DNA from: Govania unica
GTDB lineage: Bacteria > Pseudomonadota > Alphaproteobacteria > Sphingomonadales > Govanellaceae
NCBI RefSeq assembly: GCF_027920805.1
Contig: NZ_JANWOI010000004.1
Span: 496,001 to 560,000, forward strand
DNA: 64,000 nt
Direction of reading: 5' to 3'
Below the pieces are notes generated by a model. The model searched no databases and was not told the DNA's origin. It saw only the letters and a program-made list of their open reading frames with translations. How positions within the stretch are numbered: the first letter of the stretch is position 1; the number at the start of each line of letters is the position of its first letter. Below, one piece after another: positions 31,111-38,595 of this stretch. The translations under genes and the position numbers were made by a program.

Positions 31111-31154
31111 GTAACGCCCGGCTAGATTTTGTCTCGCCGGGCGTTACTACTTTT
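31111..31154 (+). terminator. intrinsic terminator after purA
   Basis: A perfect 12-bp stem GTAACGCCCGGC / GCCGGGCGTTAC (31111-31122, 31136-31147) with a 13-nt loop, then TACTTTTG. It starts 23 nt after the purA stop. Confidence 0.85.
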
Positions 31155-31196
31155 GATGTATGCTGGCGACTTGGATCGGATCGCGGAGAAAATGCC

Positions 31197-31439
31197 ATGA
31201 TGACTGCTGGGAAAAGACTTTTGGCCGGGCTTGTGCTGATGCTGGCGGTGCCGTCGCTTGTGGCCTGCAGTGGCGGGCGGGACAGCGAATATATCATGGG
31301 GCTCAGGGACGGCCGCCTACTGGTGACCCGGGGCAAGCCGCAGTTTGATGACAAGGCGGGCGTTTACAATTATCGCGGGCAGGATGGGATTAAAGGCAGC
31401 ATCGGTAAGGATGAGGTGGTGCAGATTATTGAGCGGTAG
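31197..31439 (+). CDS. YgdI/YgdR-type small lipoprotein
   Basis: An 80-residue lipoprotein precursor. The signal peptide (GKRLLAGLVLMLAVPS) ends at lipobox LVAC (Cys24). The mature part reads DSEYIMGLRDGRLLVTRGKPQFDDKAG... and ends KDEVVQIIER, the pattern of the SH3-like YgdI/YgdR (DUF903) family, whose function is unknown. ATG 31197, with ATG 31200 adjacent, follows GGAGAA. It lies after the purA terminator and is probably transcribed alone. Confidence 0.82.
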   Translation: MMTAGKRLLAGLVLMLAVPSLVACSGGRDSEYIMGLRDGRLLVTRGKPQFDDKAGVYNYRGQDGIKGSIGKDEVVQIIER

Positions 31440-31472
31440 GGGAGCCCGTCTTGAAGGACGGGTGTGGTGGCG

Positions 31473-31666
31473 CGTGCTTCGAGACGCCCTTCGGGCTCCT
31501 CAGCACGAACGGGGGTGGTTAAGGAGGGCTGGATCCTATCGTTGTGCTTGGGATGACGGGATGGGGTTTTTTTATCTTGTCATACGCGGGCTTGACCCGC
31601 GTATCCATGGTTCAAGCGGCACAGCGGCGGCGGGGTGGATTGCCGGGTCGAGCCCGGCAATGACAG
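31473..31666. repeat. palindromic repeats between the YgdI-like gene and pabBC
   Basis: CGTGCT...AGCACG with inner GCCC/GGGC (31473-31507) is the sibling of 25083-25121. An inverted pair, TGTCATACGCGGGCTTGACC-type (from 31578) and GGATTGCCGGGTCGAGCCC-type (31637-31665), matches the family at 25293 and 38634. No gene is evident in the 258-nt gap. Confidence 0.75.
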
Positions 31667-31697
31667 ATTAAATTAGGTGGCAATGACATTGGTGGTC

Positions 31698-33512
31698 TCA
31701 GAGCGTGACCTTGATCAGGCCGCGGAGGCTGTTGCCGATGTAGATTTGGTCGGCGGTTTGGAGGTCTTTGGGGGTTAGGGGGGATTCTTTGGCGCGGCCG
31801 GATTGCAGGAGTTCGGCGCGGAGGATGCCGGGGAGGAGGCCGGCGGTGAGGGGCGGGGTCAGGAGCTCGCCGTTGTGTTCGATGAAGAGGGTGCTCCAGC
31901 TGCCTTCGGTGAGTTGGCCTTGTTCGTTGACGAACAGGGTCTCGACGTAAGGGCCTTTGGCCTTGGCGGCGGTCAGGGCCTGGGTGTGGCGGGTGCGGGC
32001 GGTGGTTTTGTGATAGTTGAGCGGGTCGGTTGAGTGGACGGGCTCGGGGGTCAGGGTGACGCGCGGCTGGATGAACTGCGCGGGGAAGGCTGCGGCGGAG
32101 ATGCAGACGGCGCCGGTTGTGGCGAGCAGCAGGCGGATGCGTTGCGGGCTGTCGCCGAGGGTTGCGGCGAGATCGGTCAGGCTGCGGGTGATTTCGGTTT
32201 CGTCATATTGAAAGGCGAAGAATTGGGCTGAGGCCTTGAGGCGCGCGAGATGGGCTTCCAGGCGCTGGTAGCCGGTGGCGGGGGCCCAGGCGAAGGTTTC
32301 GATCAGGTCGAAGTCGGGCAGCGGGTCCGTCAAAAATCGTCCTTTCAGCAGGCATTCTTCATATTCATGGTCCGGCTCGCTGTCGGCAACGATGCCGCTG
32401 CCGATGCCGAGCCGTCCGCGCCAGCGGGCGGGGCCGTCGGGCGTGAGCGTCAGGGTGCGGATCGGCACATTGAGGCAGATATCGCGGTCGGGCGTCACGT
32501 AACCGATGGCGCCGGTATAAATGCCGCGCGGGGCGGTTTCAAGCTCGCGGATGATTTCCATGGCGCGGATCTTGGGTGCGCCGGTGATGGAGCCGCAGGG
32601 AAACAGATTCTGAAACAGCGTCAGAAGCGGCAGGTCGGGGGCGATTTCGGCGGTGACGGTGGAGGTCATCTGCAGCAGGCTGCGGTAGCGTTCGACTTCG
32701 AACAGGCTCGGCACCTCGACCGTGCCGCGGGCGGCGAGGCGGCTCAGGTCGTTGCGGAGGAGATCGACGATCATCACATTCTCGGCCCGTTGTTTGGGGT
32801 CGGTGGCGAGGGTGAGGGCGGCGTCGTCGTCTTCGGCCAGCGTGCGGCCGCGCGGGCTTGTGCCTTTCATGGGGCGGGCGGTCACATGGGGGCCGCGTTT
32901 GTCGAGGAAGAGTTCGGGCGAGAGCGAGATGACGTCGCGCTCGGGCGCGTGGATCCAGGCGGCATAGGGCACGGGCTGGCCGCGCCGGAGCTTGCGGTAG
33001 AGCGCGCGCGGGCTGCCGTCGAGGGTGAAATCCACGGGGAAGGTGAAATTCGCCTGATAGATGTCGCCGGCAAAAAGATAATCGCGGAGGCGATGGATGG
33101 CGGCGAGATAGGCGTCGCGGCTGATGCCGGGGGTGATGTCCGCGACCTTTGCCATGTGACCGGCAGAGTGGCGGATGGGGTCGAGTTTGGCGGCGACGGC
33201 GGCGGAGGAGAGATGTTCGGGGCTGTCGCAGACGGTGACCCAGAGGAGGGGCAGGCCGGACGGTGCCGGGGCGAGCGGGGCCAGGCGCGGTTCGAAATGA
33301 TAGCCGAGCTCATAGGCGAACCAGCCGGCGAGGTGATGGCCGCTTGCGAGCGCCTGTTCCATGCGGGCGAAGGCGGCGGGGATCTCGGCGGGGTCGGTTG
33401 CGGTGATGATCTCGTGGGGGGCGCTGAACAGAAGGGCGGCGGCCGGGTCAGCGGCTGACGCGGCGATGTTGTCGAGCAGAATGAAAATGTCGCTGTTCGG
33501 GCTCACGGTCAT
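31698..33512 (-). CDS. pabB: aminodeoxychorismate synthase component I / aminodeoxychorismate lyase fusion
   Basis: A 604-residue PabB-PabC fusion making p-aminobenzoate from chorismate. Residues 1-~395 are the chorismate-binding PabB part (GDIYQANFTFPVDF, RPMKGTSPRGRT, MIVDLLRNDLSR, LFPCGSITGAPKIRAMEII, GIGSGIVADSEPD). Residues ~410-604 are a PLP fold-type IV lyase (YHKTTARTRH with the PLP lysine, FVNEQGQLTEGSWSTLF, LLPGILRAELL). The glutaminase PabA is not in the window. The gene is on its own on this strand; the product feeds folP at 21573. Confidence 0.93.
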   Translation of the reverse strand: MTVSPNSDIFILLDNIAASAADPAAALLFSAPHEIITATDPAEIPAAFARMEQALASGHHLAGWFAYELGYHFEPRLAPLAPAPSGLPLLWVTVCDSPEHLSSAAVAAKLDPIRHSAGHMAKVADITPGISRDAYLAAIHRLRDYLFAGDIYQANFTFPVDFTLDGSPRALYRKLRRGQPVPYAAWIHAPERDVISLSPELFLDKRGPHVTARPMKGTSPRGRTLAEDDDAALTLATDPKQRAENVMIVDLLRNDLSRLAARGTVEVPSLFEVERYRSLLQMTSTVTAEIAPDLPLLTLFQNLFPCGSITGAPKIRAMEIIRELETAPRGIYTGAIGYVTPDRDICLNVPIRTLTLTPDGPARWRGRLGIGSGIVADSEPDHEYEECLLKGRFLTDPLPDFDLIETFAWAPATGYQRLEAHLARLKASAQFFAFQYDETEITRSLTDLAATLGDSPQRIRLLLATTGAVCISAAAFPAQFIQPRVTLTPEPVHSTDPLNYHKTTARTRHTQALTAAKAKGPYVETLFVNEQGQLTEGSWSTLFIEHNGELLTPPLTAGLLPGILRAELLQSGRAKESPLTPKDLQTADQIYIGNSLRGLIKVTL

Positions 33513-33667
33513 GATGGGCCTTGTCGGGAGGAAACTTTGTGCGGATGCTGACGAGGACGGGCGGGCGGGTCAAGCTGCGATTGTGAAAAATTCAGCTTCG
33601 GCGTGGTTGTCAGCCGGGGCGCAAGCCGTTAAAAAGCGACGGAACACCAATGGTAAAGGATACCGCT

Positions 33668-34300
33668 ATGCTGAAAGACCTGATTGACGGGTATCGCCGT
33701 TATCGGCTCGGCTGGAGCGAGGTCGAGCGCGATCTTTACCGCCAGCTGGTGGAAAACGGGCAGGAGCCCAAGGTCATGGTGGTGGCCTGCTGCGACAGCC
33801 GGGTTGACCCCTCGATCATTCTGGATGCGAAGCCGGGCTCGCTGTTCATGGCCCGCAATATCGCCAATCTCATTCCGCCCTTTGAAAAAAGCGGCAGTTA
33901 CCATGGCACCAGCGCGGCGCTTGAATATGCCGTGCGCTCGCTCAAGGTCGAACATATCATTGTGCTGGGGCATGCCCATTGCGGCGGCATCCGGGCGCTG
34001 CATGAAGGCACCGCCGGGCTCAGTGACTTTGTTGGCGGCTGGATGGAGATCGTGCGTGCGGCGCGGGATCATGTGCATGCCAATTGCAGCCATGAGCGCC
34101 AGTCGGTGCAGCGGCGCATGCTGGAGGAAGAGGCGATCCGGGTCAGTCTGCACAATCTGATGACCTTCCCCTGGATCGAGGAGCAGGTGGGACTTGGCGC
34201 GCTGCAGCTGCATGGCTGGCATTATGGCCTGGCTGAGGGGGAACTGAGCGCGCTTGATCCCGACAGCAATGAATTCCGCAGCCTGCTTGAAGATCAATGA
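33668..34300 (+). CDS. beta-class carbonic anhydrase
   Basis: A ~210-residue zinc enzyme hydrating CO2 to bicarbonate. The zinc ligands and the activating dyad are visible: CCDSR (C41, D43, R45) and GHAHCGG (H102, C105). The ATG at 33668 has AAAGGA eight bases upstream; an in-frame ATG at 33650 adds six residues. No signal peptide, so cytoplasmic. The stop overlaps the following lipoprotein gene (ATGATG), so they are co-expressed. Confidence 0.93.
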   Translation: MLKDLIDGYRRYRLGWSEVERDLYRQLVENGQEPKVMVVACCDSRVDPSIILDAKPGSLFMARNIANLIPPFEKSGSYHGTSAALEYAVRSLKVEHIIVLGHAHCGGIRALHEGTAGLSDFVGGWMEIVRAARDHVHANCSHERQSVQRRMLEEEAIRVSLHNLMTFPWIEEQVGLGALQLHGWHYGLAEGELSALDPDSNEFRSLLEDQ

Positions 34301-34959
34301 TGCGGCGGTTCTTGGTTGTTGCGGCGGTTTTGATGCTTGGGGCCTGCAGCAACTCGCCGTCGCGGGAGCTGGTGCTGGAACATGGCCTTCGCAATGAGAC
34401 CCCGGCGCGCTTTGGCGTCTGCAAAGGCTATGGCTGCGAGACTTTTGTGCGGATCAGTCTGAGCCCGGAGGAATGGCGGAGCGTGCGCGAGAGCTTTGGC
34501 TCGCCGCCGCCGGATGCCGGGAGCGAACGGGCGGCCATCGCCCGCGCAATCGGCCGGATCGAACAGTTGGCCGGGCCGAAAAGCGGCACCGCTGACGATG
34601 CGCCCGGGGCGGCCATTCTGAATTTCGATCACAAGGATCAGATGGACTGCATTGATGAGGCCTTCAACAGCACGACCTATCTGCGCTTCCTTGCGCGGGA
34701 CGGGCTGCTGTTGTGGCATGACGTGGGCTTGCCGGTGCGGCGCGGGTCGTTTGTGGATCGTTGGCCGCATAATACGGCGACGGTGACCGAACGGGCGAGC
34801 GGCGAGGCCTTCGCCGTCGATTCCTGGTTCCATGGCAATGGCAATGCCGCCGAGGTGGTGCCGCTTGCGCTGTGGCTTAAAGGCTGGTCGCCGAAGGTTG
34901 TGCGGCCGCCGTGCAAGGCGGGGGATTGCGCGCCTGCTGCGGTGGTGACGGATCGCTGA
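34297..34959 (+). CDS. hypothetical lipoprotein after carbonic anhydrase
   Basis: A 220-residue precursor with a short signal peptide ending at lipobox LGAC (Cys17). The mature region is soluble, with GVCKGYGCETFVRISLSPEEW, a DQMDCIDEAFNSTTYL segment and DRWPHNTATV. No family is recognised with certainty. Its overlap with the carbonic anhydrase stop indicates translational coupling. Its 3' end runs straight into a tandem array of hairpins with T-runs. Confidence 0.75.
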   Translation: MMRRFLVVAAVLMLGACSNSPSRELVLEHGLRNETPARFGVCKGYGCETFVRISLSPEEWRSVRESFGSPPPDAGSERAAIARAIGRIEQLAGPKSGTADDAPGAAILNFDHKDQMDCIDEAFNSTTYLRFLARDGLLLWHDVGLPVRRGSFVDRWPHNTATVTERASGEAFAVDSWFHGNGNAAEVVPLALWLKGWSPKVVRPPCKAGDCAPAAVVTDR

Positions 34960-35075
34960 TCCGTGATTTTAGTTAACTACGAATAGCGGATCAGCATGAT
35001 CCGTGGTTTTTATTACGAATAGCGGATCAGCATGATCCGTGGTTTTTATTACGAATAGCGGATCAGCATGATCCG
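34950..35075 (+). terminator. tandem triplicated terminator hairpins (36-bp repeat)
   Basis: A first hairpin CGGATC-GCT-GATCCG spans the lipoprotein stop codon (34949-34963). Then come three 36-bp direct repeats (34978-35013, 35014-35049, partial 35050-35075), each with GGATCA-GCA-TGATCC; the first two are followed by GTGGTTTTTA. On the plus strand these are stacked intrinsic terminators facing the convergent repressor gene, whose last codons (MLIRYS) are encoded in the third copy. The array looks like an expansion of that gene's 3' end. Confidence 0.8.
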
Positions 35076-35612
35076 CCGGGCCGCGCTTTTGATCGCGATG
35101 TCGGTGAGGACACCGACGACCTCGCCGCCGAGGATGACGGTGAAGAGGTTCGCTCGGCTGCCGGCGATCAGATGGCCGAAGACCTCCTGCCCGTCTGCGG
35201 TGGTGACGAGGCAGTCGCGGTTGAGGCAATCCTGAAAGTCGGGATGGGTCGAGCGGTCGCAGATGAGGGTATCGCCGATTTCAAGATCACCGACCTTGAT
35301 CGCGAGCTTGATGGCGATCGGATCTTCACCCGGGACCTGCAATCCCATGCTTTCGTTGGTGGTCGGGGAAATATGCCCGCCGCGCGTCAGCATGCCGACA
35401 AACGGAATGCTGCCGGATGCCGTCGGCATCAGCTCCCCTGGAGTGCATTCAAGGGCTTTGGCGATTTTATAGAGCCAGTCGAGCGTCATCTTCCTTTCGT
35501 TTTTTTCGAGGCGGCCAATGGTCTGGATCGTGGTCTTGGGCTGTACGCGTTCTGCGATGTCTTTCAGCGTCAGGCCCTTGCGTTTACGGATTTCATAAAG
35601 ACGCGTTTGCAT
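35049..35612 (-). CDS. XRE-family repressor with S24-like C-terminal domain
   Basis: A 187-residue regulator. Residues ~4-62 are a helix-turn-helix of the XRE/Cro-CI type (LYEIRKRKGLTLKDIAERV; TIQTIGRLEKNERKMTLDWL). Residues ~75-187 form a beta-rich region with VPGEDPIAIKLAIKVGDLEIGDTLICDR, resembling the dimerisation/peptidase fold of CI/LexA-type repressors; I do not see a clear Ser-Lys catalytic pair, so self-cleavage is uncertain. It is divergent from the DUF6456 gene and the GTA-like cluster, the layout of a phage immunity switch. The likely operators are the TAACCAA palindromes at 35716-35748 and 36611. Confidence 0.85.
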   Translation of the reverse strand: MQTRLYEIRKRKGLTLKDIAERVQPKTTIQTIGRLEKNERKMTLDWLYKIAKALECTPGELMPTASGSIPFVGMLTRGGHISPTTNESMGLQVPGEDPIAIKLAIKVGDLEIGDTLICDRSTHPDFQDCLNRDCLVTTADGQEVFGHLIAGSRANLFTVILGGEVVGVLTDIAIKSAARRIMLIRYS

Positions 35613-35707
35613 GAGGGTCTCCTGATTATCTTTTTATATTCTAGTTTTGTTCTGGGGTGGTAGGCAACCATAAAGGTGATTTATGGATATTTTTTTATTC
35701 AAATCTT

Positions 35708-35748
35708 TTGACTTTTAACCAAAATGGATAATATAACCAAATTGGTTA
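35708..35748 (+). promoter_or_regulatory. DUF6456-gene promoter with two operator palindromes
   Basis: A -35 TTGACT (35708-35713) and an ATATAA/TATAAC -10 (from 35731) are spaced 17-18 nt. An imperfect operator TAACCAAAATGGATA (35716-35730) fills the spacer and a perfect 15-bp palindrome TAACCAAATTGGTTA (35734-35748) covers the -10/start. Centres are 18 bp apart, so two dimers could sit on nearly the same DNA face. Occupancy would block the rightward promoter. Confidence 0.7.
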
Positions 35749-35770
35749 CTTTGTCATTGGGGGTGAGTCG

Positions 35771-36613
35771 ATGGTTAAAGTGGTAAGTGAAGGTCTGTCA
35801 GGTCATGCTGTGGAACATATGGCCGGCAAGCGGGTGGCGCTGTGCAGGGTTGGGTTGGGGGTGTCGGCGCGGGCGGAAAAGGTGATGCGCGCGCTTGGCG
35901 CTGGCGGGCGACTGTGGTTCGGGGAGCGCGAGGGCGAGGCTGGTTGGTGGCTTGGGGAGGAGGATGTGACGGTGGCGGTTGCAACGCTTCTCGCGCGTGA
36001 TCTGGTGCAGCGGGACCCTCAGGGATACGCTCGGCTGAGTGCGCCGGGGGCGGCCTGGTTGCGGCGTCGGGCGGCGTCGGATGTGGCCGGGCGGGCGCTT
36101 TTGGCTGGGGATCTCGAAGCGGCGCGGCAGGTGGCGCCTTACCGGGATCAGCATCGGAATATGGCGGAAACCTGCGGTCCAGATAAGGCTCGGCGCTGGG
36201 TCAATCAGGGCGAATCGGCCCTTGGCTGGTTGCGGCGGCGGCGGGATAAGGATGGGGCGTTCCTGCTGTCCGAAGCGCAGTTCCTGGCCGGGGAACGGCT
36301 GCGCTCGGATTTCGAGCGGGCGGGGATTCCGCCACGGGTGACCAGCGTCTGGTCGGGGCTTGGGGCGGTGATCGATGGCGGCGTCCTCGGGCTCAGTCCG
36401 TCGGAAGCGCAGATGCGCAGTCGGGCAAGATTTCATCGCGCGGTCGAGGCCATGGGATCGGGCCTGGCCGAGGTGGTGGTGCGGGTGGCCTGTTATCAGG
36501 AGGGGCTGACGCTGGTGGAAAGCGGACTCGGCTGGCCGGCGCGGTCGGCCAAGGTGGTGTTGGGGTTGGGGCTCGATCGCTTGCAGGCATTCTATGGTAT
36601 TGGTGAAAAATAA
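35771..36613 (+). CDS. DUF6456 domain protein, candidate cluster activator
   Basis: A 280-residue protein. The C-terminal ~130 residues (ESALGWLRRRRDKDGAFLLS, AQFLAGERLRSDFERAG, the final WPARSAKVVLGLGLDRLQAFYG) match the DUF6456 pattern known from alphaproteobacteria. The last segment looks like a sigma region 4-type helix-turn-helix. Residues ~40-100 resemble a winged-helix layout. Divergent from the XRE repressor and followed by the cluster promoter, it is placed like a phage/GTA activator. Its relation to the GTA activators GafA or GafY/GafZ is a hypothesis. GGGGGTGAG precedes the ATG. Confidence 0.8.
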   Translation: MVKVVSEGLSGHAVEHMAGKRVALCRVGLGVSARAEKVMRALGAGGRLWFGEREGEAGWWLGEEDVTVAVATLLARDLVQRDPQGYARLSAPGAAWLRRRAASDVAGRALLAGDLEAARQVAPYRDQHRNMAETCGPDKARRWVNQGESALGWLRRRRDKDGAFLLSEAQFLAGERLRSDFERAGIPPRVTSVWSGLGAVIDGGVLGLSPSEAQMRSRARFHRAVEAMGSGLAEVVVRVACYQEGLTLVESGLGWPARSAKVVLGLGLDRLQAFYGIGEK

Positions 36614-36662
36614 CCAAATTGGAAAAAATTGACTTGACTATGGTAACGATGCCGGTTAATAT
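36611..36662 (+). promoter_or_regulatory. near-consensus promoter of the terminase operon with operator
   Basis: TTGACT (36634-36639) and TAATAT (36657-36662) are separated by exactly 17 nt, the best sigma-70-like promoter I see in the window. A third operator copy, TAACCAAATTGG (36611-36622, right arm degenerate), lies just upstream of the -35. The predicted start is near 36669, about 100 nt before the small terminase ATG. Confidence 0.75.
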
Positions 36663-36706
36663 CTGTTTCATGGTCGAGAGTTAGGTCAAGAAATTCTGGT
36701 GGCAAC

Positions 36707-36740
36707 AAGGGCGTCTTCCGCAGGGAAGGGCGCCCTTTTT
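36707..36740 (+). terminator. intrinsic terminator in the leader of the terminase operon
   Basis: AAGGGCG (36707-36713) pairs with CGCCCTT (36731-36737), with an inner CTTCC/GGAAG stem, then TTTTT to 36740. It stands between the strong promoter and the first structural gene, so full-length transcription needs readthrough or antitermination; otherwise a ~70-nt leader RNA is made. Confidence 0.8.
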
Positions 36741-36772
36741 GTTTGGGCTGACGGTCAAAAAATGGAGTTGGC

Positions 36773-37267
36773 ATGACGGCTGTACAAAAGGGGGAGAAAA
36801 AAGCGGTTCTGTGGACCCTGCCCAAGCGGCGGGCTTTTTTAAAGGCGCTGCGCCAGACCGGAACGGTCACGGTGGCGGCGGAAAAGGCCGGGGTGTCACG
36901 CGGGCAGGCTTACCAGTTTCGTAAAAAAGACAAGACGTTCCGGCAAGCCTGGGACGATGCGCTGCAGGCGGCGCTGGATGAGCTTGAGACCGAACTGCGA
37001 CGGCGCGCCATGCAGGGGGTCGAGCAGCCGGTTTATTTCGGCGGCAAGGAATGCGGCCGTATCCGCACCTATAATGACAATCTGGGCATGTTTCTGCTGC
37101 GCGCGCATCGCGGCGAGGTTTACGGCGCGGCCAAGGGGGCTGAGGAGACGGCGGGCTCGGGCCAAGGGCCACGCGATGAGGGGCGGGCGCGGCGGCTGGT
37201 GGAGGAACGCTTGAAGCGGCTCGCGGCTCGGCGCGACAGTTTGAAAACCCAGGGTGAGGGCGCGTGA
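36773..37267 (+). CDS. terminase small subunit-like protein (GTA g1 position)
   Basis: A 164-residue protein with an N-terminal helix-turn-helix (RRAFLKALRQTGTVTVAAEKAG-type; AGVSRGQAYQFRKKD), then a helical region (ALQAALDELETELRRRAMQGV) and a basic tail. Placement directly before, and overlapping, the large terminase and the DNA-binding head match small terminases, which recognise packaging DNA. ATG 36773 has GGAG at a good distance. Confidence 0.8.
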   Translation: MTAVQKGEKKAVLWTLPKRRAFLKALRQTGTVTVAAEKAGVSRGQAYQFRKKDKTFRQAWDDALQAALDELETELRRRAMQGVEQPVYFGGKECGRIRTYNDNLGMFLLRAHRGEVYGAAKGAEETAGSGQGPRDEGRARRLVEERLKRLAARRDSLKTQGEGA

Positions 37268-38595
37268 CGGGGTCTTTGGCCGAGGAACTAGCCCGGTTGC
37301 CGGATGCGGAGCGGCGGGCGGTGTTCGCGGCCTTTGCTCAGGCCGATTGGGATGCCTTGTTATATGACTGGCGGTTCTGGGCTCGGCCGTCGCAGATGGC
37401 GCCGGCGGGGGACTGGTTCTGCTGGCTTATTCTGGCCGGGCGCGGCTTTGGCAAAACCCGCAGCGGGGCTGAGTGGCTGCGCGGGCTGGTGGAGGGGGGC
37501 TCGCCGCTGCGGTCGGCTTCGGCTGCGGTGGAACGGATCGCGCTGGTGGCCGAGACCTGGAGCGACGCGCGCGATGTGATGGTCGAGGGCGAATCCGGGT
37601 TGCTGGCCACGGCGCGGCCCGGGGCACGGCCGAAGTTCGAGCCCTCGAAACGGCGGCTGACCTGGCCGAACGGGGCGGTGGCGCAGATTTATTCGGCCGA
37701 TGAGCCGGATCAGCTGCGCGGGCCGCAGCATAGTCTGGCCTGGTGCGATGAGCTGGCGAAATGGCGTCATGCGGATCTCGCCTGGGCCAATCTGTTGATG
37801 GGCCTGCGGCTTGGGGTCCGGCCCCGGGTCATGGTGACGACGACGCCACGGCCGATGCCGTTGCTGAAAAACCTGATGACGGCGTCTTCGAGTGTGGTGA
37901 CGCGCGGGGCGACACGGGATAATGCGGCCAATCTGCCGCCGAGCTTCATGGTGGAAATGACGGCGCGTTATGGCGGCACAAGGCTTGGGCGGCAGGAACT
38001 TGAGGCGGAAATTCTGGAGGATGTGCCGGGCGCATTGTGGACGCGCGGCATGATCGAGACGGCGCGGGTGGCTGAGGGGCCGGGCTTTGCACGGATCGTG
38101 GTGGCGGTCGATCCGCCGGTCACGAGCGGCGAGCGGGCCGATGCCTGCGGCATTGTGGTTGCGGCCAAGGGCGAGGATGGCCGGGCTTATGTGCTGGCCG
38201 ATCTGACGGTCAAGGGGGCGACGCCGCTTGAATGGGCGCGGGCGGCGGTGGCGGCTTATGCGGACTATGGCGCGGACCGGCTGGTGGCTGAGGTCAATAA
38301 CGGCGGGGAACTGGTGGCGGCGGTGTTGCGGCAGGTCGATCCGACGGTGAGTTATCGCGCCGTCCGTGCCTCCCGCGGCAAAGCGGCACGGGCCGAGCCG
38401 GTGGCGGCTTTGTATGAACAGGGGCGGGTGCATCATATGGGCTCGTTTCCGGCGCTTGAGGATCAGATGTGCTGCTTCGTGGCCGGCGAAGCCTGGGCCG
38501 GAGAGGGCAGCCCGGATCGGGTCGATGCGCTGGTCTGGGCGGTGACCGATCTGATGCTGGGGCCGGGCGGAATGCCACGGTTTCGCAGTTTGTGA
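37264..38595 (+). CDS. terminase large subunit (GTA g2-like)
   Basis: A 443-residue DNA-packaging motor. The ATPase domain has Walker A LAGRGFGKTRSGAEW (GRGFGKT 59-65) and the Walker B/DEAD-like region SLAWCDELAKW. The C-terminal RNase H-like nuclease begins IVVAVDPPVTSGERADACGIVV, with ADRLVAEVNNGG and SPDRVDALVWAVTDL further on. It resembles RcGTA g2, which packages headfuls. The GTG overlaps the g1 stop. Both catalytic regions appear intact, so packaging competence is plausible. Confidence 0.92.
   Translation: MTGSLAEELARLPDAERRAVFAAFAQADWDALLYDWRFWARPSQMAPAGDWFCWLILAGRGFGKTRSGAEWLRGLVEGGSPLRSASAAVERIALVAETWSDARDVMVEGESGLLATARPGARPKFEPSKRRLTWPNGAVAQIYSADEPDQLRGPQHSLAWCDELAKWRHADLAWANLLMGLRLGVRPRVMVTTTPRPMPLLKNLMTASSSVVTRGATRDNAANLPPSFMVEMTARYGGTRLGRQELEAEILEDVPGALWTRGMIETARVAEGPGFARIVVAVDPPVTSGERADACGIVVAAKGEDGRAYVLADLTVKGATPLEWARAAVAAYADYGADRLVAEVNNGGELVAAVLRQVDPTVSYRAVRASRGKAARAEPVAALYEQGRVHHMGSFPALEDQMCCFVAGEAWAGEGSPDRVDALVWAVTDLMLGPGGMPRFRSL

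Noticed and set aside
34978-35075. Possible CRISPR array
   Set aside because: The repeats are contiguous, with no spacers, and each is a terminator hairpin; no cas genes are present in the window.
34969-35229. ORF encoding a 12-residue repeat (DHADPLFVIKTT)
   Set aside because: It is a by-product of the 36-bp terminator repeat and overlaps the repressor gene in another frame.
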